Below, in pieces: positions 24,843 to 36,128 of a DNA stretch of 64,000 nucleotides (position 1 is its first letter; each line of letters starts with the position of its first letter). This stretch comes from Brugia malayi (taxonomy: Eukaryota > Nematoda > Chromadorea > Rhabditida > Onchocercidae): the NCBI RefSeq assembly GCF_000002995.4, contig NW_025062475.1, positions 6,142,187-6,206,186 of the forward strand, in the 5' to 3' direction. Both the position numbers and the translations under genes were made by a program. The notes beneath the pieces were generated by a model. The model saw nothing but the letters and a program-made list of their open reading frames with translations. It searched no databases and was not told the origin of the DNA.

Positions 24843-27800
24843 TCAACTATGGCTCATAAAGGGTGTTATGTGAGCAGTCGGAATTGGAATCGGTGAAACA
24901 ATCTTCTGCTGCAGTTTAGCAGCTGGTGAGGATGCTCTACTGTTGCTACTGCTGTTGTTTAACAATTTGTTGCCGCTACCGTTTGAACTAACAGTTGCTG
25001 GAGGAAGAGGCACTGCTGTGGGATGTTTAAGTTGTTGCTGAGAATTCTTCGAGGAAACATTACTGTTTGGAGGACTATGTGTCGATGTAACTTGATTAGA
25101 TGATGAACAGGACAGTGTTGAACTACTGCTGTGAGAGAGAAGAGGTGGAGTGCTGGTACCGGGAAGTCCAGGAATTGGAGGTGGTTGCATATGCAAGTGA
25201 TGCATGAAATTTGCCAAAGCTGGATTCCTACAAACAATTTATACTCCAAATATTCCTGCAGCCATTGTCCGTGAAGCAACAAATGATTCTACAATTTTTC
25301 TCCTATGATGCTGAAATAAATTGCTACGCAATTTATTAGTTAATTAATTAATAAAACATATATATCTCGACGTAAAGTTTTATGTTTCATTTTGACAAAA
25401 AGCACCTTTATTAAAAGCTTTCACAACACCAGTAATACTTATAGTTCATCATAAAATATTCAACGTAAGAAAGACTATGGGAGAACATTCATTCATCTAC
25501 TAGAAATAATATCCTGTCCTTTAGAGGATGTATATAATTTAAGCTAATCAAATGTACTTTAATAATGTGACTGCTCTGTGCATTACAATTTCAAAAAAAA
25601 AAAAAGAAAAAAAAGACAAAAAGAACCTTAAATAAGGAGTGGCTTCAGGCACAATGGGCATACCACGTCCAGAAAGAATATGTTTAATTGGCTGTGCGGC
25701 AATTTTTGGATCCATAAACAGTGGTGGTGCCTGCATATGTATCGGTGGACTAAAACCAACATGTTTTCCATCCAAAGGGAAAGAGGAAAGCTGAAAATAA
25801 ATTATGAAGTTAATGGTAAAATATAATTTCCTTTAAAAAAAAAAAAAACAAATTACACACCTTATTTCCAATTCCATTTAAACCATAACTTTTCACTAAA
25901 GCTTCATAATTTGTTTTCATTTCCAATGGACGAGGCTGTATTGGTCTCGGATGGCTGATTGTTGTTGCTGTTGCCGCCGTCGTACTTGCCGGAGTAGAAA
26001 TAGTTGTAATCACCGTGGTATTTTCCGTGATTTTCGAAATTGTATGTAATTTACTAAGGGTTTTTTCTTTGTTTGTAACATTCTCAGTTTTCACATTGGA
26101 TGAACTCGATTCTGTTTTAATACCATCGGTGGATATTAGCTTCATAGCTTGCAAGCTACCGTTTTTATTTCCAGGTTTACTACTTGATTCCATAGATTTG
26201 TCATTAGACACGAGTTTAGACGACGATTCAGCAAAACCAGATGCTGCTTTTGCTAACGTCTTCGTCTTGGATCCCTTAGAAATCTTTGTTGAACGACTTG
26301 GAGAAGAATCAATGATTTGTTGTAATCTGAAAAATAAGTTCAGTGTGAAATATACTTCTCTGAAATAAGAAAGATGAAAATATAGTATGTTACAATAACT
26401 TGTCAAAAATTTACTTGTTATCAAAGGATGTCGGCATTAGCTTTGCTTGTTTTGTAGCTGGTGTATCTTCATGGGGAGGTGTTTTTGCAGGAGTTTTTTC
26501 AGTAGACTTTATACGTCCACTGCTAACAGACTTTTTGCTTAAACCCGTGTTTTCAAGTCGCATTAGCGGAGGAGGTCCTTTTGCAAGCGGTGACACACCG
26601 GTCATGCGCTGCACAGGTATTGGAGATGCAACTTGTTTTTTTGTTGGTGCAGTAGACTTCCTCTTCTTCCTGTTAAAAAAATCTGAAGTTGAACGAGAAA
26701 ATGTGAATTATTTATTGTATACGTGAAATACCTTGGAAAAGAAGAAATTCCTGAACGCAAATTCATTATTCCATACTAATTATCTTCTTATTAGTCTAAG
26801 GTAAGGGATAAATTTCAGATTGCAATATTGCTACACGCTTAGAGTAATCAATAGAACTAATCATAAAAATCATCTAAGTGCGCCCAGATATTTCACGACC
26901 AATTTATAGAACAAGAAACTTATTTAAACTAAACTGTATTTGAAAATGGAAACGATAAAGAATCATCTCACCTAGGTGGTGGATGCACCTCGGTAGTAAT
27001 GATAGGCTGGTGATTCGGTCCACCTTCCATCATTGAAGTATTTAGTGAAACCGTTAGTGCTGGTAATTGTACAGGAGTTTCAATTGCAGCTGCAACCGAA
27101 ACGCTTCCCTGTGAAAGAGGTTCTTCAGCAACCAGTTCCGGCATAAATTCCATATCTAACACCGGTGGTTTTTCCTCTTCGAGATGTCGCTGTAATATAG
27201 TAATTTTAAGTATATATGTTTAGAAAAAATTCAGAACTTGTGAGATCAAAACCGGACTTCCAGTGGTACTGGAAAAACGATATACATGATAAAATTTAAA
27301 TCTTTCCAGGTACTTACTTGCAAAGTAAAAAGAACTTTCATAGGTCCCAGACGTCGCCATGAAAACATATAAGCAACATCCTGTAGTGTGCATTGATCAT
27401 CCAACGTCACATTGCAGTCACTGTCGACAAAAAATAATCGATAAGTATCCGAAACCTCCAACTTCGCTTCCAGTAATTTCCGCAATGCACTAATTTTTGT
27501 TGATGCTTGACAACGAAAATACCTGAAAAATTTTATTCCTGAAAACTAATAAAATGCACGATATTAATGTTCACAGTCGTAAAAGGCAACAATTATTAAA
27601 ACAATAATAACAGTCTACTATTAAAAAAAGGAAAAAAAAAGATATGAAGAAAAAGCTGAAAAGGGCAAACATCGAGAAAGTGGTGAGACTACGGAATCTA
27701 TAAATTAAACTTACCTTCAATTTAAAAGGATTAAGGACAGTCGAGAAAATATGAATACCTTTTGAATGTAGTCAACATTGCTTCCTGCTTTTCTAAGCGA

Positions 27801-28986
27801 TCAGCTTCTGCAACTGTAGAAGGTTTGTCATCGAGCAACCTTGATGCATTTACTGCTTCCTTATCATTATTATCTTCATTGGTGTCATTATCTGACACAC
27901 CCGGTGATACGTATTCTAAACATAATGAGACCATTTCATTTGGAGCACACAGTTCTGAGGCGAGTTGCATGAGCTTCTAAAATTTGTAGAATTATTTAAC
28001 GAATTGTTCCCCACTTTCGCTTCATAATGAATTGCAAAAAAGTCAACACAATGCAAAGGTTCATTAACAAAACAATTTCTTTTTTAAAAATCAACTTTTT
28101 TTCCTAACTTTCCTACATAATCAACGATGCCAACAAAAGCTCGCTGGACATGACACAAGGGGTTACATAAATGTAAGAATCACAGAAGCTAGAGAACATC
28201 TTTAATTAATCTTAGATCGGCTTGTGAAATTTCAGTTCCCGCAAACCTTGTCATACCAAGATACCAAAAATTAAAACGTGAAATCTATCCAATCAAACAA
28301 TCCCAAAAAGAAATCACTTTATCAAGAATTGTTGCTTTCTCATCAGGTGAAACGATTCGTTTCTTGAGAAATTCACCACGCTGAAATAGCTCTTGCCAAT
28401 AAACTTCTGGCACCATTTTGTAAACCAATTTCTGGAGTGTATCATCACGTACAAAAGCATCAGAAAGATCTCTGCCGAATGATGCGGCACACTTTGTACA
28501 GTGGTACACTTCGGTTTTTTCGATATTATTCAACAAACAAGCTCGACAGTCTGAAATTACGTAGCATATTGTATTATACAAAATAAATTTTCAGATATTT
28601 TATGAATATCGATGATAAAACTAACTCAGAATTTTAATAAAAAGTACAACATTTAGACCACTAATTCTAGTGTAACTTTAACTTGGAATTAATCTGAGGG
28701 AAAGAAACTGAATTATTAGAACAAAATACATTTTAAAAAAAAGTTGAAAATCTCTATGGAACGGATGTTCGAGCAAACAGAGTAGCGCAACCTATCAATA
28801 TGAAGGAGTAAATGAAAAAGAAAAAATGAGTGAAAACGATAAAATGTGAAAAGTGAAGAGAAATGGGAAAATGAGCAACTAACAGGAGTGAAGACATTCG
28901 GTAAGTGTCACCGCATCAATCAAATACGATTTGCACAACGAACAACATAAATTCTCGTTCAGATCTGCTCCATGAATGTCTTTCAT
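24843..28986 (-). CDS. PCGF: Polycomb group RING finger protein (PCGF; PRC1 subunit)
   Basis: Minus-strand exons: 28986-28884, 28550-28318, 27976-27759, 27522-27318, 27189-26972, 26669-26415, 26326-25861, 25790-25627, 25227-24843; phases agree and give 748 residues. A C3HC4 RING lies near the N-terminus: Cys15, Cys18, Cys31, His33, Cys36, Cys39, Cys52, Cys55, with LTECLHSYCRAC typical of PCGF proteins. A RAWUL (ubiquitin-like) domain starts near residue 125 (MVSLCLEY) and continues at about 183-253 (RYFRCQAS, DVAYMFSWRRLGP), split by an acidic insertion of about 40 residues. The rest (254-748) is low-complexity Ser/Thr/Pro/Gln with basic patches such as RKKRKSTAPTKK, and has no domain I recognise. 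PCGF pairs with a RING1 E3 to ubiquitinate histone H2A; C. elegans MIG-32 is the nearest analogue I know. The start follows a trans-splice-like acceptor by two bases. The gene faces the Polycomb gene. Confidence 0.9.
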
Positions 28987-28996
28987 AACTGAAAAT
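28985..28996 (-). promoter_or_regulatory. Probable spliced-leader acceptor before the PCGF start
   Basis: On the minus strand AATTTTCAG ends at 28989, followed by TT and the ATG at 28986-28984. A near-consensus acceptor two bases before the start codon of a protein that already has a complete RING strongly suggests trans-splicing. Confidence 0.55.
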
Positions 28997-31830
28997 TAAT
29001 TTACAAATCAGTGATTAAAAATTATTTCACATTAGGAGAACGGTTCTAGTTACTAAACGTCGTCGCACAGCAAAACCTAATCATTTGTTCGATACATCAT
29101 ATTCTATGAAAAGATAACTGTTAACCTTGATCACCAGAAAATTCGAGAAAGAGAAAATGGAATAAGACAAAAAAGAAAAAGAAAGTTAACAAATGACTAA
29201 GTTTCTTGGAAGTCTCTGAAATTACTAATTTTTCTTTTTAAATATATTTAAATCACACCTACTTCGTGAAATTTGATGAAATCTTTATGTCGCTGTAGAA
29301 TAATAAGTCAAATAACTATTTTAGCCTTATTTACTTACTACAATTTTTTATGGTTATTACCATACTTTATTAATATTACCTGCTTTGTATGAAATCTGAG
29401 TAACATCTCAAGCGAGAATTTCACATCTGACACTGCCGTATCATTCAAGCTCATATGATACTCACCGAAGGCAGTGTCAATTTTACATCTTCATATAATC
29501 GATCTTTAAGATGCAGAATGTATGAGTAATCTAAACCAAAGTTCTAGTATTCGAAACACAAGTCTCAAACCTGGAATAATAATAGGGATCGGAAACAAAC
29601 AGCAAATGCACATTTCAGTTCAGTTCCAAATATATGGATGGCGTTCTTCTCTTGTAAAACAGTTAATCAGAAAGAGGTGAGGCAACAGAAAGTTTATGAT
29701 ATAATGTTTAATAATTACATTTTTTCCTTCATCGGTTGCAAAATTTGCAAAAACCTTCCGCTTTATAAAAACTGATACTAAATGCAAGACAATAGTGCAT
29801 TGGAAAATTTCCGTAGAAGATAATAAATCAAACAGAAAATATATTACTTGCTCTTTGAACTGTTTCCTTCTTACATCCAATAATTAAATTTTTCTTACTA
29901 AACTTCAACAAAAAATCCAAACCAATCAAATGTTAACAAACAGATAAAGACAGGAATATACGTTATAACTGGAAATATTGCTGCAGAAAATAGCTTTTCA
30001 GCGTTATTGTTACTTTTCTAAATGAAATCGCCTTACCATGACACTCATGAAAAGGAAAGGGAAAGCTTCACTGAATTTGAAGGATATCAAATGCTTTTCT
30101 TCTTAACTTTATAAGAAAGCTCACATAGAAAAAATGACTATGTAATGATCAATGATTACGCGACCTGAGACCCAAACAGCACTCTCGACCAGCCAACAGT
30201 CATCGACCGATTAGCAAATTAAAATTTATGTCAGTGCAAAACGACATTTTCCATTGATAGCCAAGCGCACTTGGCAATTTACAGTTGAAATATTCATTCG
30301 CCTTCTAACTAATCAATAATCGCCTCCATAAGATTCAAAAAGGCTATAGCAAGTAATTAGGACAAAACGTATTGTGACAAGAAGGCAACCTTAGCAGTCG
30401 TTAAGCAGATAACCTATGTGTAATACCTGAAGCACACGTCCTAAGCCTTATTTATTAGGAAGAATGATTTCAATTTTACCAGGAAAAATGTTCTACTCAC
30501 TGTAATCGAATTATTCATTGTAACAGAAAATGAAAAGGTTCCTGTCTGACATAATGAATAAAAATGTGTGTGACAATCCCTAAGATGACAGTGTATCTGA
30601 AATATTGCACTAATTATGAGCTTAAACTTCGACAAGATTAGTGAAAAGCGAACTTGACGATAATGATAAGAACACTTCTCAGATTATAAACTAATAATGA
30701 TATCAAAGCAAAATGCATCATAGAGATTTTTCAGCAACGGAAGATGAGCGACGATGGAACTAATAACTGGAAAGTTAAATTTAAATGACAAACAAAAATT
30801 CAACATTACTAGTTGGATCGTTGACACCTCTTCAAATTTTGCAGATTCCTCATCAATGTTTGCTAAGAGCAGATGCAGAAAATGAGCACATGCATTTAAG
30901 GGAGTGTATAATTAACACGTGTTATAAATTTCCTATACTAAAATCTAAAGAGAAGAAACTGTGTATAGTTTTCAAAGCACAAATTATACGTAAACTATAC
31001 ACTGTGTAAGTTTTAGGCTTGTAGAGTAAATCAAACTAGGATAAGCCTTAAATAAGCAAGTGGAGTCAGAAATAACCTTCGGAAAATACAAATGAAGGAA
31101 TGGATTAAGGAAATGAGTCAAAAATTGAGTGGAATTATCATTGTATCAGTGATGGCGCAAATGTACTTTAACTAGGTTATACATGTCGTTCAACACAAGC
31201 TTAAGATATTAACTTGTAACTATCAGCAAGCTCGCTTCAATCCGCAGCAGCTAATTGAAATTAATAGATAGGATTTTAATTGTGACAATCAAACAGCAAA
31301 ATTTTCATTCATGTGCAAACATGCTTTGACACTTCTCAGCTATAAGTACTATGACGGGGTGAACAGATCAAATATCAAAGCACAAAATTACAGAAATAGC
31401 AATAGAAATGTTAGAAATGAAGTCCAAAACTGTTATAAAGCAACAAAATTATTTAAACAGTTATTTTTCTCATTCAATTTGATGTGATTTCTATGGTTTT
31501 GAAGACAAATGCAACAGTTTTTGATTGTTCGTTACACTAAAGCAACCTAATCCTTAAAGAAATCGTGGACATCGTACTACCATTTACAGTTTTCACTAAC
31601 CTTTAATTACTCAATTACATGATCAATTTAACTTGTGAAAAATCTCAATGTTCTCCCTTCCATGAAACTTTCACAGTGTTACTTCACCTATTTTATTTAG
31701 GAAAGACGGTTCGATCATTCATTCATCACATATTGAAATCAGCCGAAAATGAAAGGATACTCTATATTGCACCGCATCATACGCTTATTTAGTATTGCAT
31801 TGGTATTATCAAATCAGCAGGACAACTTAA
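28997..31830. other. Upstream flank of PCGF, no exons seen
   Basis: AT-rich sequence with only chance open frames. It is the likely promoter side of the PCGF gene. The only notable structure is the inverted repeat at 29428-29479. Confidence 0.45.
29428..29479. repeat. Compact two-part inverted repeat (hairpin-forming)
   Basis: TGACACTGCC (29428-29437) and GTATCAT (29438-29444) are matched by ATGATAC (29455-29461) and GGCAGTGTCA (29470-29479). The 17 paired bases are perfect, with a 10-base loop and one 8-base bulge on the right side. It lies about 440 bases upstream of the PCGF start. It could be a small RNA hairpin, a protein-binding palindrome or chance. Confidence 0.7.
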
Positions 31831-32020
31831 AAGATGAAATATGACCTGAAAATAGGAGGACAAGGGCTCTGGCTGTAGCCTAACACTGAGATGATAACGA
31901 GTGGCTGATAGGACTGAGGAGTGGAGTAAAGCCCTGGAGGGAATGCTATAGCCAAATAAGAGAACAGACGCATAAGTGATGGATCAGTTCTGCTCGACCT
32001 GAAGAGAATGAGAGAATTGC

Positions 32021-32044
32021 GTGTGTGTGTGTGTGTGTGTGTGT
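32021..32044. repeat. (GT)12 microsatellite
   Basis: Twelve uninterrupted GT units within the GC-richer island. Confidence 0.9.
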
Positions 32045-33380
32045 TGTCATTCAGTACAATGTGCACCCCTCTCCGCTGCCCCCACGCGCCCAACGGACCT
32101 ATATCGTCAAATCTGTCCGTTGCTGTTTAAGCTGCCCAGTAGTTGCCTGCAAGACACTATTTCGGGAACAAATAACCCACACAAATAATCATACTGCAAA
32201 CGAATCGGGATGACAACGAAAAAACACGCCATCACCACATGAAGAGAAAGAAGACCAAAGATTTCTGATGCTTTTGGAAGGGAAACTACCACATACATAC
32301 ATACACGCAGAAAGGAAAGAAGAGGATAGGAGGGCAAGGAAAGAAGCGGGGGCAGCGGGGATGCAGGGATTGCACCTGATTTCACTTTGACAGTGCTGCT
32401 GCAAGAGAGGATGAAGAATGGCCGTAGCGTCCTGCAGCTGCAGCAACGAAAAGCTAACACGTGGTGAAAGATGATGCAGGTGGGTGGGTAAGACTGAGGG
32501 AAGAAAGGAAGGACTTATGGTAAGTGGGGCGGGAGGGGCGACAGACCCCGAAGAATCGTGCAATAGACCGGTGTGTTACGTTACCTTGCAGTACAGACAC
32601 CCATGCACTCGTCCTAAACATGGAGAGTTGAGAGGAGGAGGGGCGAATCAATGGGGAGAGACTGAGAGTACAAGATGAGAGGGCCTTTTCAAAAATTAGA
32701 AATTTGTGAAAATCTGTTGGGAGTACAAAGAGGAAGAAGGATAGAATGTACGCAGTGGAGCGTATGAAAAAAGAGCCAAGTGAGAAAGTTTTTTAGTGTA
32801 GAAGAATGGACAGATAGCATAACGCCATACTTATCCTTGGGTAATTATGCCCACCTGCACTCCGGTAAATACTCCATCTTTTCCTATCCTGATTTTCCCA
32901 ACCATTCATAATTCTATATATTTGCAATAAACGACAAAAGGAACCGAACACTTCTCATTTTAACTCCTTTACAAAATGCGATTCCCATCTCTTCCATTCA
33001 ATTTCAGTGAGAATACCCACCGTATGCTACTCTCCGGAAAACAAGTTTGAAGAATATAGTAGCTAAATGAGTGATTTCTGGAAAAGTGCAATGAATACTA
33101 AAGATGGATTGTCAGCAGTTTGTGATAGTTTTTGTCTTTATCTAGTTCTAGTGTCACCTTTCCTAAAAGCGTGTGTCAGCCATTTCCCACAAACATATTC
33201 TTAACGCGTAGGTTAGTTATGTGAAGTGACATCTCAATTCGTCAGTGAAACAAATTTAAGTTAACGAAGGGAATACGAGGTCTTTCGAGCTTATTTCCCC
33301 TAGGCCTACCCATCTACTCATTCATTTACCCACTTATTTACCCCACATCAAAATGCCATTCACTATAGTAATAGCATAGC

Positions 33381-33409
33381 ACCAGCACCAGCAACAACAG
33401 CAGCAGCAA

Positions 33410-33440
<31 letters not shown>

Positions 33441-33455
33441 AACAACAACAACAAC
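33381..33455. repeat. CAG/CAA trinucleotide repeat
   Basis: About 75 bases of imperfect CAG and CAA units, plus two ACC-type units at the left end. On the plus strand it would encode polyglutamine or polyasparagine, on the minus strand leucine runs (seen in the open frame 33338-33598). No flanking exon supports translation, so it is listed as a simple repeat. Confidence 0.85.
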
Positions 33456-33841
33456 GCTATACCATGCCATGGCGTAGAGGCGGGGCATACAACCACGCCT
33501 TCCTCTCCCTTCCCTAACTCCCAACTCACGCAGCCAATCACAATACGTCTCCCTTCTCCCATACTATAGTCTGCAGACAACGATACACTGTAGCTCAAAC
33601 CATTGAGTCCTCCTCTATCTATCGATTGATGCTTATCTATTTCTCTATGTACGTCTCTCTATCTATGTATGCTACGTATGTGTCTGTGTCTGTATCAAAG
33701 CAAGCGGACACCACGTCTGTCCGTTTCGGTTAGAAATGCATGTCAGTCTGCATTTTGATGTGTGTGTGCAGCACTCATGGGGCCTTATCTAGAGAATATG
33801 TTCACCACTTCATCCTCCATAATATGCCTGTCCGATTGGCC

Positions 33842-33863
33842 CACATACACACACACACACACG
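33842..33863. repeat. CA microsatellite
   Basis: A short run of CA units with one TA interruption, in the GC-richer island. Confidence 0.8.
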
Positions 33864-36101
33864 CATACAGATATATGTTTGTGCATTTATAGATATGTAC
33901 ACGTAACACTCACGTACAGACGTAAACACGAACACGCGCTCACTACATGTATTAGTGAGCCATGTGCTATGGTTTACAGTAATGTGACATATGAGCAAGT
34001 AAGGCCAGAAGAGTAGGTAAACAGCATTTTTCGACATGTGCAGTGAAGGAATTCGATTCACGGAATTTCCAGAGGGATCACGACGAGACCGGAATGGGGA
34101 ATGGTTACAACGGGCTTTCGTGCGGGCAAAATAGTGGGTAATCTGCGATTTCGGGCAGAGCGAGTCGAGCAAGAAATCAACGACACATTCCTTTCCACCC
34201 CACCAAATGAATCCGTCCCTTCGACACTGTATGCACAAGCCTGCCTGTCTCTCTGCATGTCTGTGTGTGTCTGCGAATGTGTGTAGTGTCTATGCATGTA
34301 TGTATTGTGTATGTGCAAATGGAGCACGGAGCTCGTTGGGGGCGTCGACTAACAAGGAACGGCACTACCCGCAATGCCTGCCCATCCATTGTTCGTCTTC
34401 GACACATGATCACTCTCCTTCTCTGGTAGCTCTTAGCATGCCCATCCTCTCTCGCTAAGTTGAAAAATACATTTAAATGAATTTAGGATGAGGATTCTGC
34501 ACAGGCATGTGTCCTCGTTGCTAAGAAGACGTCCTTCTTTTTTCCTTTTTTCTCTCAACCTACCCGAGATCTGGGTATCTCCTGTCGAGAATATCTACCA
34601 CAAACAATCCTCTTCATCCACACCAACACACAAGCGTACACACAAACATACACACACTCATTGACCCACATTCTACCCCCTTGCACTCATTCACTCGTTA
34701 TCGGCCGAATACGGTAGCATTCGATTACCACTAATGCTAGGTTACTTGTGCTCTAAGCACAATTTCAGTGACGACAATAATTAGTAGCACCTCTATGCGA
34801 CAGCAGAAATGAAACAAGGAGATGGGAAGTATTCAGGAAAGCAAACTTGCAAGTGGACAGCACTCCCACGGCAGGGGAGTGGAAGAATGCACGGCAGCGA
34901 ATGTTTAGATAATAGCGCAAGTGCAGCGTGGACCAACCATTCTAGCAATCTACCGACAGTCGTCCTTTGTTGCTGATGTATCTGTCAACGTGACCTTCCA
35001 ACACTAACAGTTTTTGGTTGGAAATAGAAACATTTCGGGCTAACGTCGAAATTCATTTTGATTAAAATATTAAAAAATTTACTTAAACTGTACTTTGACT
35101 ATTTATCTTAAGTAGATCAAACGATTGATCTTGTCATCACTTATATCAAATCGTAATTTCTTTCTGAGCATAAAAATAATCTATCAATCCGAATAGAGTC
35201 ACAATGGACTAACACTACTTGCTGTTACTGACTTCTAAAAATAATTATCATTGCGATACTGCTTTATGAAACAGATGGAATATTGAAAAGCGGATTAAGG
35301 ACAAGAGGAAGTAGTAACATAAGTGTCTCTGCTATACAGAGATATTTATCTTAAATGAACTTTCATTGTCATCAACTATAAGTGAGCGATCAACGATTTC
35401 TCCCGTTGATTTACAAAACCAAATTTCAGAAACTTTTCCAGTGATTATGTCGTAAGAGGTACATCATTTTTCTGGCTTTTGGTTAGGATTTCCATTTCAA
35501 ATCATTATGAAAATCGAAGAATTAATTTATTCATTGAATATTTATTAGTGGGAAGAAATTTGCTGTTTAACCATTTTTTGGAATCGGACAAAAGATTGCT
35601 TCAAAACTCCTATCCTACGCCACTTCACAATATTTCTAAAAAGATTCCCAAAACTGATGGCCACAATTTTACAACATGATATTACCATCTTCCAATAAAA
35701 GACTTATTTAGTTCATTTCGTATGTCAAAACAAAATGCGTTTGGAAATTTTGACAAAAAGAAGGGAAATAAATGGATTAATGTATCTAGTCACTGAATGT
35801 CTAATAAAACTAATTTCACACTTGATCATGCATTAAGTGGCCATTGTACGGGAAATTGTTGGCATCAGAAAATATGAGGAAGCACTGACATTTCGGTAGA
35901 TTGATTTTGTTACTTTATCTTACAAAAACGAATAAATTTAAAAGAAAAGTGCTAAATTTTTTTTTTTTTTTTTTTTATTGAGTATTTAGAATATTTCACA
36001 CTATGATAACCTAAAATGGGAAGAAATATTTGTGTTTTTCTGCCTCAATATTTTTAAAAAGGCGATAAATACACGCTGCAAGCATTAACTCTTGAAATTC
36101 C

Positions 36102-36128
36102 TTTTTTTTTTTTTTAAAAAAAAAAAAA
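36102..36128. repeat. Poly-T/poly-A palindromic junction
   Basis: Fourteen T followed directly by thirteen A, then GAAA repeats. Perfectly self-complementary; likely a simple-sequence product. Confidence 0.85.

Larger units (their letters stand above)
31830..34950. other. GC-richer, microsatellite-rich island
   Basis: Base composition rises clearly above the surroundings, with many CpG dinucleotides and C- or G-rich stretches. Several simple repeats are packed here: GT, CAG/CAA, CA, and diffuse TCTA/TGTC-type runs. Many overlapping open frames occur on both strands (for example 32107-32460 and 33810-34238), but none shows family resemblance or splice-consistent partners. I read it as non-coding, possibly regulatory, DNA. 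Confidence 0.5.

Noticed and set aside
32107..34458. Many overlapping open frames in the GC-richer island
   Set aside because: They overlap in several frames on both strands, are made of simple repeats or low-complexity peptides, and lack splice-consistent partners. Fewer AT-type stops explain their length.
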